Source: JAFMDF01 sp965277445 (GTDB lineage: Bacteria; Bacteroidota; Bacteroidia; Chitinophagales; Saprospiraceae). Taken from it: a DNA stretch of 64,000 nt. Where the stretch lies: assembly GCA_965277445.1 (NCBI GenBank), contig CBDICY010000032.1, positions 2,170,001-2,234,000 of the forward strand. Direction: 5' to 3'. The notes under the pieces are model-generated. The model was given only the letters and a program-made list of their open reading frames with translations. It was not told where the DNA came from and did no database searches. Made by a program: the position numbers and the translations under genes. Of this stretch, positions 19,201 through 26,875 are shown one piece after another. Position 1 is the stretch's first letter; every line of letters begins with the position of its first letter.

Positions 19201-19246
19201 TGATACTGTCAATACTCTTTTAAAGTTTGGACGAAAAGTCGTCTGA
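16220..19246 (+). CDS. Eco57I-like type IIG restriction-methylation enzyme, C-terminus cut by IS
   Basis: This bifunctional enzyme has an N-terminal PD-(D/E)xK nuclease (D89 in PDY, E103-A-K105), a helical connector, an N6-adenine methyltransferase with motif I ADICSGSGTF (near residue 397) and catalytic NPPY (near 557), and a C-terminal target-recognition region. Its size, about 1000 aa, with a separate ~550-aa methylase after it, matches the Eco57I system (a ~1000-aa R-M protein plus a ~540-aa methylase). The last 8 residues (LKFGRKVV) come from the IS at 19219. Without the IS the frame would continue for 19 native codons to a stop at 20911-20913, two bases before the next ATG. The loss is small and distal, so activity may survive. 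Confidence 0.9.
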   Translation: MRYKITSNKEECSIQIENLVSDFKNQLSTYKKSSYKEAQLRNDFLNPLLKSFGWDVENEEQKNQFLRTVLQEETIEVEEADKLTKKNPDYTLRILGNRKLFVEAKRPSINIEDSKTASFQTRRYGWNANLNISILTNFEHIIIYDCRFKPDISDEAHVSRYKSFHFESFLENIDEIYKYLSFESIQQGSLEEGFPIETKDRCTFDDYFLEQIENWRERLANNVVKNNSNINQEDINFLIQRLINRIIFLRICEDREIEKFETLKSISSYNELKTLFQTSDKKYNSGLFDFIEDNLALNIQLDDGILIKIFNELYHPISPYDFSVIDPTILSQIYEKYLGSKIELIENNSISIVSEPEVLASNGVVPTPKKIVKQIVKETLTPFFERIDFEKSKTLKIADICSGSGTFLISVFDFLLEKRTEFLLKEGQIDKDKLTPSSNNSWNLTLKEKQQILHDNIFGVDINPYAVEVARFSLLLKLIENENASSINHYLDTYSEKILPNLQNNIKCGNSLLDEKYFEFNKEALNEDELLFKIKPFDWKEEFPFLETNKGFDLIVGNPPYVRIQNFIKYSVEEIEYYRSGNSPYSVSKKDSFDKYYLFIERAIELLNKEGILGYIIPHKFFIIKGGLKLRKSITQKTSISKIIHFGVTQVFPNRSTYTAVIVLDKKELEFFSVRRISNVNIENVFENTQSVIYKNSDYSENAWVFTSPKAQSLFNRVKEIGTTLLSDIADIPVGLQTSADKKYIFKSTKETKTSLFFVQNGKEWEVEKQITLPCLYKVSMTLFDTPKANSHIIFPYQIHNGLAKLYSEEYMETNFPKCWKYLNFHKTSLMKRDLNGKDPVWYQFGRSQSLTKFHSSSKIIFSVLSIGQNYAYDDKNIQFTGGGNGPYYSILSTSDYSIFYILGLLSHPVLESIVKSKASEFRGDYYSHGKQFLENLPIKTIDFKKSNEKKTHDKIVKIVKNLIQTKKSLKETYEGSKKRVLERKFKMLHKNLIDTVNTLLKFGRKVV

Positions 19247-20845
19247 AAAAAAAAGGCAAAACTATTGCAGGTATAAATGTGTGAAAAAATCTACCAGCGA
19301 ACAGTTCTGCCATGACTTATTAAACCTTGACATAAAATATGCCAAAGCTTTTACTAATACGTCATTGGCACTAGCGAGTTACGATTCCGCTCAAAGCATA
19401 GTCGAATTGAGCGAGAGTCCCTTGTTTCATCATCAGTATTCTTCTATACGAGACGGCATTCATGGCGTTGGACAAAGTCAAGAAAATCAATCGAAGACGA
19501 TGTCCGCTCTTCGGAATTTAGGGCTAAGCCAAATAAACTATAGCAAAGAAGAATGGTTATTACTTCAAACAGATGCTAGTGGGGTGACAAAAGCTCATTC
19601 TGAATGTTTGGAAGATCGCCAATACATCAAGATTTCCAACAATGTGATAAAAAGTAATAAACCTATCAGTATTGGTTATCCGATCTCTTTAGTAAATGTA
19701 AGTATTCCACCTTTGAATAATAAATGGAGCGTTCCGATAAGTATCAAACGCATACCATCAACTCAAAGTGCTGTTGATTGTGCGGTTGAACAGATGGAAG
19801 AATTACAGCAACAAGAAAATCTTGAATTAGTTGAGCAATCCATTATCAATACCTTAGATAGTGGCTATGGCTGTCCGAATTATATTGAACCGACCTATAA
19901 ACACAAGAATTTAGTGAATATTATTCGGTTTCGATATGGTAAAAAGGTATGGCTGCCAGCCGAGTGTTCCAATTCAGAGCAAGGTGCGCCTTTGGTTTAT
20001 GGCGAAAAATACTACTTGATTGATTTTTCTCAAACCAAGACCTATACTAGAGAAGGAAAAACTTATGATGTTTACCAAAGAAGTGTTTTTGAATTAGCCC
20101 ATCAAGATTATATCGAATTAGATGGACAAACAAATAAGGGCAGAAAACTCAAAATTATGATATGGAAATGGACCAATTTATTAGTCCGCACCAAAAATGG
20201 TCATAATATGAAAGATAAAGCCTTTGATTTAGTTGCCTCTAAAGTAATTGATGCGGATACAGGTCAGTTAGTTTTTCAAAAAAGCATGTTTACCACGATT
20301 CATGGTCAGCGAAAAGATGAAATTACCACGAGGCAAGCTTTTGAAAGTTATCGACATCGGTACGATATTGAGCCATCCATCAAGTTTTGTAAGCAAAAAC
20401 TTATGTTGGAAAAATATCAGACACCTGACAAGCAGCATTTTGATAATTGGTTGGTAGTAGTAATGGCTGCGTTTTGGTTACTTTTTACTGCTGCATCTAG
20501 TGCCAGCTATAAACCCAAAAAATGGCAACAGTACAAGGAAGTCAATAAGAACACAGCAGAACCGAACACAATTTTGACCCCATGTCAGGTACGACAAGCG
20601 GCTCAAAACTTTTTTTTGACTTTTGATAAAACCCCATTTCTACCTGTAAAGTGTAAAAATGGTCCTGGAAGACAAAAAGGAACTCCAATAAATCAAAGAA
20701 CTCGGTATAAAGTGGTGAAAAAATCAGCACAAACACCAGATACCAGTTAAATTTCACTAAAAATGAATAGCAAAAAACAACACATAAGTTTTATTTAAAA
20801 TGTATGGCATAAAGGCTAATAACTTTTTGCTGTCCAAACTTTAAA
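19219..20845 (+). mobile_element. IS element (IS4/IS701-like transposase) in the R-M gene
   Basis: The 1627-bp element has inverted ends TTTAAAGTTTGGAC, followed left by GAAAAG and right (reverse-complemented) by AGCAAAA. Flanking copies of ATACTCT (19212-19218 and 20846-20852) are the target duplication; because of T/A runs at the borders its length could be read as 5 to 7 bp. One intact transposase gene fills it. Its removal restores the downstream end of the restriction-methylation gene. Confidence 0.85.
19281..20750 (+). CDS. DDE transposase, IS4/IS701-like
   Basis: This is a DDE transposase of 489 aa if started at the GTG at 19281; a TTG at 19227 would lie inside the terminal repeat and is less likely. 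Visible features are the first Asp in LLQTDASGVTKAH, a beta-strand-rich insertion (residues ~240-310) and the Y-R-E-K type signature YRHRYDIEPSIKFCKQKL. A basic C-terminus follows. The family assignment within the IS4-like group is tentative. Confidence 0.8.
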   Translation: MKKSTSEQFCHDLLNLDIKYAKAFTNTSLALASYDSAQSIVELSESPLFHHQYSSIRDGIHGVGQSQENQSKTMSALRNLGLSQINYSKEEWLLLQTDASGVTKAHSECLEDRQYIKISNNVIKSNKPISIGYPISLVNVSIPPLNNKWSVPISIKRIPSTQSAVDCAVEQMEELQQQENLELVEQSIINTLDSGYGCPNYIEPTYKHKNLVNIIRFRYGKKVWLPAECSNSEQGAPLVYGEKYYLIDFSQTKTYTREGKTYDVYQRSVFELAHQDYIELDGQTNKGRKLKIMIWKWTNLLVRTKNGHNMKDKAFDLVASKVIDADTGQLVFQKSMFTTIHGQRKDEITTRQAFESYRHRYDIEPSIKFCKQKLMLEKYQTPDKQHFDNWLVVVMAAFWLLFTAASSASYKPKKWQQYKEVNKNTAEPNTILTPCQVRQAAQNFFLTFDKTPFLPVKCKNGPGRQKGTPINQRTRYKVVKKSAQTPDTS

Positions 20846-20915
20846 ATACTCTTTACTCTATCGACAATAAAGATATTGACACAGCAACTAATCACTTATT
20901 TATTACCGAATAACT

Positions 20916-22586
20916 ATGAAAGAAGAAGCAATTGTTTTAGATGAACAAAAACTTAGAGGCGGCTATTATACTCCTAAAGAGATTACAGATTTCATTTGCT
21001 CCTGGGCAATTAGAGAAAAGGATACACAAATCTTAGAACCAAGTTGTGGTGATGGTAATTTTGTTGAAGCCTGCATTAACCGATTATTAGAAATCGGTGT
21101 AAAACAAAAAGACCTATATGGAAAATTAAAAGGAATCGAATTATTCCCTAAAGAAGCAAAAAAAGCGAGTTTAAGAGCTAATAGTTTTGGCTTAAATTCA
21201 GATACAATAGTCAATAGTGACTTTTTTAATTACATATCAAAGAACTCAGAAGATAAGTTTGATGTAGTTGTCGGAAATCCTCCATTTATAAGATATCAAA
21301 ATTTCCCTGAAGAACATAGGGCAATTGCGATTGAAATGATGAGAAATTTAGGATTATCTCCTAATAAGTTAACTAACATTTGGGTTCCTTTTTTGGTAAT
21401 TGGCTCTTCTTTATTAAAAGAAAAAGGAAGATTAGGAATGGTGATTCCAGCAGAATTATTTCAAGTAAAGTATGCAGGAGAAACAAGGGTTTTTTTATCT
21501 AATTTCTTTGAAAGAATTACTATTATCACTTTCAAAAAACTTGTGTTTGATGGAATTCAACAAGAAGTAATTTTATTATTATGTGAGAAAAAAGTCAATG
21601 ATGCTAAAGGGATTAGAACTCTTGAAGTAGATCACTTAGATGATTTAAAAAATATTGATTTCAAGAAAGTATCAAAATCAGAAGTAAAAATAATAGAACA
21701 TAGTTCTGAAAAATGGACAAAATATTTTTTAAATAAAGAAGAGATAGAACTATTACGTAAAACTAAAGCAACTGGGAATATTCCATTAGCAAAAAGCATA
21801 ATAGATTGTAATGTAGGAATAGTTACTGGTAGAAATGAGTTCTTTATGATGAAACAAAGTCAAGTAAAAAAAAGGAATTTATCCAATTTTACAAATAAAG
21901 TTGTAAGTAAATCAAATCATTTAAGTGGAATCATTTTTAATGATGATGACTATCAAAACAACTCTGAATCTGATTTACCAAATGCACTATTCCTTCCTCC
22001 AGATAAAGATTTTGAAAATTTACCAAATGAATGTAAGGAGTATATTAAATATGGTGAGGAGAATAAATTTCATACTGGCTATAAATGTAGAATAAGAAAA
22101 AATTGGTACATAACACCTTCTTTATGGAATCCTGCTGGATTTGCTTTAAGGCAAGTTCATGGTTTTCCAAAATTAGTTTTAAATAGAGTGGATGCATCTT
22201 CAACAGATACAATTCATAGAGTAAAATTTATTTCAGAAGATTATTCTCCAGAATCAATAACTGTTTGTTTTCTAAATTCACTAACATTTGCTTTCTCCGA
22301 AATTACTGGAAGAAGTTATGGTGGTGGTGTTTTAACGTTCGAACCTACTGAAATTAAAGAATTATTAATTCCTGTTGTAGAGAATCATGGAATTAATTTG
22401 ACAGTTATAGATGACTTGATGCGTAATAATAAAATTGAAAATATTTTAGACATTGTAGATAAGGCTGTTTTAATAGATGGATACGGTTATTCTCAAAAAG
22501 AAGTAAACGACTTCCGTAATATTTGGAAGAAGATGTCTTCACGAAGAATGAATAGAGGTAAATCAGTAAAATCAAAAAAGAAGTAA
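20916..22586 (+). CDS. M.Eco57I-like N6-adenine DNA methyltransferase
   Basis: This 556-aa gamma-class adenine methyltransferase has a GGYYTPKEI opening motif (residues ~15-23), motif I ILEPSCGDGNF, catalytic VVGNPPF (near residue 121) and a C-terminal target-recognition domain with the TaqI/Eco57I-type ending (FLNSLTFAFSEITGRSYGGGVLTFEPTEIKELLIP). There is no nuclease domain. It begins two bases after the native stop of the upstream bifunctional enzyme, so the pair was one operon before the IS entered between them. Its role is to protect host sites on both strands. Expression now depends on read-through or on an IS-borne promoter. Confidence 0.9.
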   Translation: MKEEAIVLDEQKLRGGYYTPKEITDFICSWAIREKDTQILEPSCGDGNFVEACINRLLEIGVKQKDLYGKLKGIELFPKEAKKASLRANSFGLNSDTIVNSDFFNYISKNSEDKFDVVVGNPPFIRYQNFPEEHRAIAIEMMRNLGLSPNKLTNIWVPFLVIGSSLLKEKGRLGMVIPAELFQVKYAGETRVFLSNFFERITIITFKKLVFDGIQQEVILLLCEKKVNDAKGIRTLEVDHLDDLKNIDFKKVSKSEVKIIEHSSEKWTKYFLNKEEIELLRKTKATGNIPLAKSIIDCNVGIVTGRNEFFMMKQSQVKKRNLSNFTNKVVSKSNHLSGIIFNDDDYQNNSESDLPNALFLPPDKDFENLPNECKEYIKYGEENKFHTGYKCRIRKNWYITPSLWNPAGFALRQVHGFPKLVLNRVDASSTDTIHRVKFISEDYSPESITVCFLNSLTFAFSEITGRSYGGGVLTFEPTEIKELLIPVVENHGINLTVIDDLMRNNKIENILDIVDKAVLIDGYGYSQKEVNDFRNIWKKMSSRRMNRGKSVKSKKK

Positions 22587-22661
22587 CGAATCATCTAACG
22601 CAAACTCAGCGTTCGTTGGTAGCAAAAGCCAGCAACGTCGATGCGGGGACATTCATCCTGC

Positions 22662-22689
22662 AAAAACTAGAACATTAGTTCTAGTTTTT
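22662..22689. terminator. Bidirectional intrinsic terminator
   Basis: A perfect 12-bp stem AAAAACTAGAAC / GTTCTAGTTTTT with a 4-base loop provides T-runs on both strands. It lies 75 bp after the methyltransferase stop. The remainder of the gene-free stretch 22587-22889 shows no other feature that I can support. Confidence 0.75.
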
Positions 22690-22889
22690 GTCCAATGCCA
22701 GGTCTTGCATAAATACAGCAGCAACTGCACGGGAGCTATTATTAGCCTTTGGATTGTGGTCAATAAATGATTACTACTAATGATAGATTCAAAGGAATGG
22801 AATTCAGCTTCCATTAGAATTTTAACATAGTATAAGAAGATAGTTATTTCTGGGGGGCTCATAAGAAGCATATATTGAAAATTAAAGAA

Positions 22890-23141
22890 TCAAAACCCTT
22901 TCTTCATCACCTCCATCGGCTCCAATCCCAAAATAAAACAAAGCTCAAAAAATCGCTCCATCGTCAATTTAAACTGTCCATTCTCCATCCGCAGCGCAGT
23001 AGAAGGTTCAACGTCCAAAGCCTCTGCCAAAGCAGCTCTAGTCATCTTAGGCTGCATCCCTTTACGAGCTTGAACTAGTTCAGCGAGAATTTTATCATTA
23101 ATAGATTTAGCTTTAGTAGCGTAGTTTTTATTTCGAGGCAT
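22890..23141 (-). CDS. XRE-family HTH regulator of the mobile element
   Basis: The 83-aa protein is almost entirely an HTH_3/XRE domain: ILAELVQARKG..., recognition region AALAEALDVEPSTALRMENG (about residues 35-54), and closing helix FFELCFILGLEPMEVM. It sits just downstream of the integrase gene on the same strand. The intergenic region contains a large inverted repeat (23210-23257) that may be its operator. Its C-terminal half resembles the HTH fused to the end of the adjacent integrase. It is probably the element's repressor. Confidence 0.8.
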   Translation of the reverse strand: MPRNKNYATKAKSINDKILAELVQARKGMQPKMTRAALAEALDVEPSTALRMENGQFKLTMERFFELCFILGLEPMEVMKKGF

Positions 23142-23209
23142 TGTGTAGTTAAATTAAAGGAAGAATAAAACGCTAATTTACAAAAATTGCGTAAAAAGCA
23201 CCTTTCGTT

Positions 23210-23257
23210 TTTCACAAATTTACAGTTATCAGATCTAAGAGCTGTAAATTTGTGAAA
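23210..23257. repeat. 16-bp perfect inverted repeat between integrase and XRE gene
   Basis: The arms TTTCACAAATTTACAG (23210-23225) and CTGTAAATTTGTGAAA (23242-23257) are exact reverse complements separated by 16 bases, starting 69 bp upstream of the XRE start and ending 31 bp after the integrase stop. It could be an operator for the XRE protein, an integrase terminator or an arm-type recombinase site. Confidence 0.65.
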
Positions 23258-23288
23258 TTTTGCTTTTGGTTTTCTAATTTCCTGTGGC

Positions 23289-24719
23289 TCACAAAAACTG
23301 AGAAAAAAGCATCTTCGTATTCAAGTTTAAAAACTTACAAGTTTCTAGTAGGTGCGCCATCCCAAACTGCAACTCCCCTTTCTCCATCTTCTTATAATTC
23401 GCCTCACTTACCCCAATCTTTTCCGCTACATTCAATTCAGAATGACCACCAGCAATTCTATTCGCAATAATTTGAGTACGGAGGTTTTTATAAGTTTGGA
23501 TGGTCTCTTCGCTTAATCGCTTTTCATAATCGGAGGCAGGTACATCATTATTCCATTTTTTCATTTCAGAGATAATGGTGCTGTTTTGGAGCTTACTATA
23601 AAGCTTGGTCATCTCTTCTTTAGAGTGCCCCAACATCTTTTGGATGACTTCTCTTGGGATGCCTGTATTCAAAGCGACTGTCCCAAAGGTGTGGCGTGCG
23701 CAGTGAAAACTTATTTTCTTTTTGACTTTTGTTCTCGCTATCACCTCCTTAATCGTAGCATTCGCTTTTTGATTGGTCAAAATATATGGAAATACCTTTC
23801 CTTCTTTTTGCGTCAAGTCAATTAAAATTCTAGCCTTATCCATTAATGGAACGATAAATTGATTCTCCGTTTTCTGACGCTTTTTATTAATCAGGTAAGT
23901 ATCTTCTTCCTTCTCGATTTCTTTATAATCTAGGCTGACCAAATCTCCCCAAGTCAAACCCGTATAGCAGGCAAATAGAAAATAAGTCAATACATTTTGA
24001 AGATGCTCAGGCAAAGTCTCCTCATTATAGACCTTTTGCAATAATTCCAATTCCTGCATATTCAATCGGTCCCGAGTATCTTTTTTATAGACTAATTTAT
24101 ATTGGTCGAATGGATAAACTTTGGTGAGGTTTTGTTTGCGAGCAGAATTGAGCATCGTGCGAATAAATTTCATTGCCGCAAAAATAGTATTGACATCATT
24201 ATTTCGACTGACTCGAAGATAGTTTTCGTACTCTTCTAAAGTTTTAGGCGTTAAATCAAAAAAGGAAAGATTGGTACGGAAAGTTTTGAGCTTATTTAAT
24301 TTGAACCAATTGGATTTGATAGTGGCTGGAGAATATTTCCCTGAAGTTTCTCGACGGTCTAATTCCTTTTCACAAAAAGCAATAAAGTCTTGATTGTCCA
24401 TATTGACAAACTTCTCTTTGAATTGCTTAAATGAAATAGGGACGTTGGTTCGCTCCGCATTTAATAAAATCTCGTGTGCTCTAGTAGATTGGCTAGTTAG
24501 AAATAAATTTAATTCTTTGGCATTGGCCAAAGCGGTAGAACCTCTTTCTCTAATGAAAATATTACCCTCGTTGACCCATTCAACGAGTGGAATGTATTTT
24601 CTTAGATAAATATTATGGGCTTTACGATTTTGAGTGAAACGGAGAACGATAGGGAATAATCCTTCTTTGTTAGGATTGGACTTAAGAACGGTAATCTTAA
24701 TGGTTGTTGGTAAGAACAT
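23289..24719 (-). CDS. Tyrosine recombinase (integrase) with fused C-terminal HTH
   Basis: This Bacteroidota-type site-specific recombinase is 476 aa. It has an arm-binding N-terminus, a SAM-like core-binding domain (residues ~100-200) and a catalytic domain with H-x-x-R (HCARHTFG), GH (MLGHSKEEM) and the nucleophile Tyr in TKLYSKL. The usual first catalytic Arg (TGLRxxD) is Thr here (CYTGLTWGDL), a substitution class known from the CTnDOT integrase, which also lacks Arg I. After the catalytic Tyr the protein carries about 65 more residues forming an XRE-like HTH (AEKIGVSEANYKKMEKGE). It lies about 200 bp from the 3' end of tRNA-Asp, the likely attachment site, so the element extends leftwards. 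Confidence 0.92.
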   Translation of the reverse strand: MFLPTTIKITVLKSNPNKEGLFPIVLRFTQNRKAHNIYLRKYIPLVEWVNEGNIFIRERGSTALANAKELNLFLTSQSTRAHEILLNAERTNVPISFKQFKEKFVNMDNQDFIAFCEKELDRRETSGKYSPATIKSNWFKLNKLKTFRTNLSFFDLTPKTLEEYENYLRVSRNNDVNTIFAAMKFIRTMLNSARKQNLTKVYPFDQYKLVYKKDTRDRLNMQELELLQKVYNEETLPEHLQNVLTYFLFACYTGLTWGDLVSLDYKEIEKEEDTYLINKKRQKTENQFIVPLMDKARILIDLTQKEGKVFPYILTNQKANATIKEVIARTKVKKKISFHCARHTFGTVALNTGIPREVIQKMLGHSKEEMTKLYSKLQNSTIISEMKKWNNDVPASDYEKRLSEETIQTYKNLRTQIIANRIAGGHSELNVAEKIGVSEANYKKMEKGELQFGMAHLLETCKFLNLNTKMLFSQFL

Positions 24720-24878
24720 GGCACTTTAGTTTAAAAAACAAACAAATACCCTGTTTAAAGTGCAAAACCACAAACATCGAAATTACCACAAACATACCGT
24801 AAACAAATAGTGGTGTTACAGACTTAAAAACAGGAATTCTTTTGAAGAAGGAAACTAAAATGCCTTATAAAACAAGAA

Positions 24879-24899
24879 AAGTGGTGCAATGCACCACTT
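24879..24899 (-). terminator. Terminator of tRNA-Asp
   Basis: The palindrome AAGTGGTGCA-A-TGCACCACTT is followed, on the minus strand, by TTTTCTTGTTTTAT. It sits 17 bp past the tRNA 3' end. Confidence 0.7.
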
Positions 24900-24915
24900 C
24901 CTTAGGTAAATATAG

Positions 24916-24989
24916 CGGTCCGGACGGGACTCGAACCCGCGACCCCCTGCGTGACAGGCAGGTATTCTAACCAGCTGAACTACCGGACC
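24916..24989 (-). tRNA. tRNA-Asp (GTC)
   Basis: The 74-nt cloverleaf on the minus strand has acceptor stem GGTCCGG/CCGGACC (7 perfect pairs), anticodon stem CCTGC/GCAGG with loop CTGTCAC giving anticodon GTC, T-arm GCGGGTTCGAGTCCCGT and discriminator G. CCA is not encoded. The 3' end faces the integrase, making it the probable integration target of the mobile element; no second copy of the 3' end was seen in the window. Confidence 0.97.
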
Positions 24990-25176
24990 TTACTCTTTAT
25001 AATATAGGCAATATTAATGCCATTATTTTGTACTGAATCGAACTTTATAAAGTTTCAAAAAACTAAGATAAAGTGTATTACATATTGCTTTTCTTCTAAA
25101 GCGATGCAAATATATAACGCTTAAAAGTTAGATGCAAGTCAAACTGTTAAAAAAATAAAAAAAATAAAGATATTCT

Positions 25177-25205
25177 TTTGAAGCCATGAGTTATTAGTAG
25201 CTTTG
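25177..25205 (+). promoter_or_regulatory. Promoter upstream of accA
   Basis: TTTG at 25177-25180 and TAGCTTTG at 25198-25205, 17 bases apart, match the Bacteroidota -33/-7 consensus. The accA ATG is 107 bp downstream. Nothing else is evident in the gene-free stretch 24990-25311. Confidence 0.5.
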
Positions 25206-25311
25206 TAGTGGATTTATAATTTGGAAAGGTGGTAAACATTATTTTTAGGCAGGTAATAAATATTTTTATTTTTTGCGATTACCTTCATTTAGCACATAAG
25301 AACAACAGTTT

Positions 25312-26286
25312 ATGCAATTTTTAGATTTTGAAGAACCTTTAGAAGCTTTATACGATCAACTTGAGAAGATTAAGCAAGTTGGAGAAAAGGGCGAAGTAGA
25401 TGTATCTGCGACGATTAAGGAATTAGAAAATAAAATTAAAAATAAACGAAAAGATATTTATTCCAACCTAACGGGTTGGCAGAAAGTACAATTGTCTCGG
25501 CATCCTGAGCGTCCTTATACCTTATATTATATCCAGCAAATGTGCAAGAAGTTTGTGGAACTGCACGGAGATAGATATTTTGGAGATGATAAGGCGATTG
25601 TTGGTGGTTTAGGGACGATGGATGGGCAGACGGTGATGATTTTGGGGCATCAGAAAGGGGTCAATACCAAAATGAGACAGTACCGTAATTTTGGTATGGC
25701 GAACCCAGAAGGTTATCGGAAGGCTTTGCGATTGATGAAAATGGCAGAGAAATTTAATTATCCTGTTGTTTGTTTGATTGATACTCCAGGGGCTTATCCT
25801 GGAATTGAAGCAGAAGAAAGAGGACAGGCAGAAGCCATTGCTCGAAATTTATTGGAAATGGCACAACTAAAAGTACCTATCGTTTGTGTAGTAATTGGCG
25901 AAGGTGCTTCTGGTGGGGCGATTGGGATTGGTTTGGGTGATAAAATAGCTATGTTAGAAAATACATGGTATTCTGTGATTTCTCCAGAATCTTGTTCTTC
26001 TATATTGTGGCGAAGTTGGGATTATAAAGAGCAAGCGGCAGAAGCCTTGAAATTGACAGCAGAACACATGCATGGTTTTGGAATAGTCGATGATATTATC
26101 AAAGAACCATTAGGTGGCGCACACGGCGCACCAGAGGAAATGGCTAAACTCTTAAAGCGATATATTAAAAAAGCAATTGCTGAATTGAAAGAAATGAGTG
26201 TGGAGGAAAGAATTGAAAAGCGGATTCAAAAATATAGCGAAATAGGACAATATGACACTATAGACCTAGAGGCAACAACTAAATAA
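25312..26286 (+). CDS. accA: Acetyl-CoA carboxylase carboxyltransferase alpha subunit
   Basis: The alpha subunit of the carboxyltransferase half of acetyl-CoA carboxylase, with AccD, moves the carboxyl group from biotin (on AccB) to acetyl-CoA, making malonyl-CoA for fatty acid synthesis in the cytoplasm. The 324-aa length is standard. Family blocks are visible: LSRHPERPYTLYYI, HGDRYFGDDKAIVGG, LIDTPGAYPGIEAEERGQ, IGEGASGGAIGIG and WYSVISPESCSSILW. The ATG start gives the typical MxFLDFEEP N-terminus. It is first in a row of metabolic genes on the plus strand. Confidence 0.97.
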   Translation: MQFLDFEEPLEALYDQLEKIKQVGEKGEVDVSATIKELENKIKNKRKDIYSNLTGWQKVQLSRHPERPYTLYYIQQMCKKFVELHGDRYFGDDKAIVGGLGTMDGQTVMILGHQKGVNTKMRQYRNFGMANPEGYRKALRLMKMAEKFNYPVVCLIDTPGAYPGIEAEERGQAEAIARNLLEMAQLKVPIVCVVIGEGASGGAIGIGLGDKIAMLENTWYSVISPESCSSILWRSWDYKEQAAEALKLTAEHMHGFGIVDDIIKEPLGGAHGAPEEMAKLLKRYIKKAIAELKEMSVEERIEKRIQKYSEIGQYDTIDLEATTK

Positions 26287-26361
26287 GTTGGGTTTGGATT
26301 GATACTAGCTATCGGAACAGTTAATCTCAAATAAACTGAACCACCACAAAAGACAAAAATT

Positions 26362-26874
26362 ATGAGCATACTGACTCAATATCGAGAAAAGTTGCACTTT
26401 AAAGACGTTGAACAAGGTGTTCGACAAAAAAAATCAACTGGAAACTTTACAGGATTAGCCAAGGTAGGTATCTTAATGGATGCGACGAAAGAAGAGACAA
26501 GAAAAGAGGTACTTACTTTTGTGGAACAACTTAAAAAGAAAGCGGGGAATATTCAGATTATAGGATATATAGATCAAAAAGAAGTGAAAAATGAACTACC
26601 TTTTGATTTTTTTTGTAAGAAAGATTTAGATTGGCTTTGGCGGCCAAAAGATGCCTTAACAAATGAATTCAAACAACAAAAATATGATTTACTCATCAAT
26701 CTTTGCCAAACAGATTGCTTTCCCCTTGAGTATTTAGCCGTATCAACAAATGCGAATTATAAAATTGGCGCCCTAACGGATTATCCAAATAATTATGACT
26801 TAATGCTCGACTCCAAAAACTTAACAAAGTATCTGGAGCAAGTAAATTTTTTCCTTGTAAAATTTAGTAATTAA
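26362..26874 (+). CDS. DUF6913-family conserved protein
   Basis: The 170-aa soluble protein belongs to a conserved Bacteroidota family of unknown function, recognised by its size, by GNFTGLAKVGILMDATKEE and DLDWLWRPKD, and by its position directly before dapA (one base between stop and ATG). No catalytic motif is evident. The conserved pairing with dapA suggests a housekeeping role, but none is established to my knowledge. Confidence 0.75.
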   Translation: MSILTQYREKLHFKDVEQGVRQKKSTGNFTGLAKVGILMDATKEETRKEVLTFVEQLKKKAGNIQIIGYIDQKEVKNELPFDFFCKKDLDWLWRPKDALTNEFKQQKYDLLINLCQTDCFPLEYLAVSTNANYKIGALTDYPNNYDLMLDSKNLTKYLEQVNFFLVKFSN

Positions 26875-26875
26875 A

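Noticed and set aside
22600..22650. Short inverted AACGC...GCGTT and GTTGG...CCAGC segments as an integron attC-like site
   Set aside because: Arms are only about 5 bases, there is no gene cassette or integron integrase, and the layout lacks the paired R/L boxes.
24880..24989. A second tRNA-Asp 3' end as left attachment site within the window
   Set aside because: I looked for the GGTCCGGACGGGACTCGAAC segment left of the integrase and did not see it; the left boundary must be outside the window.
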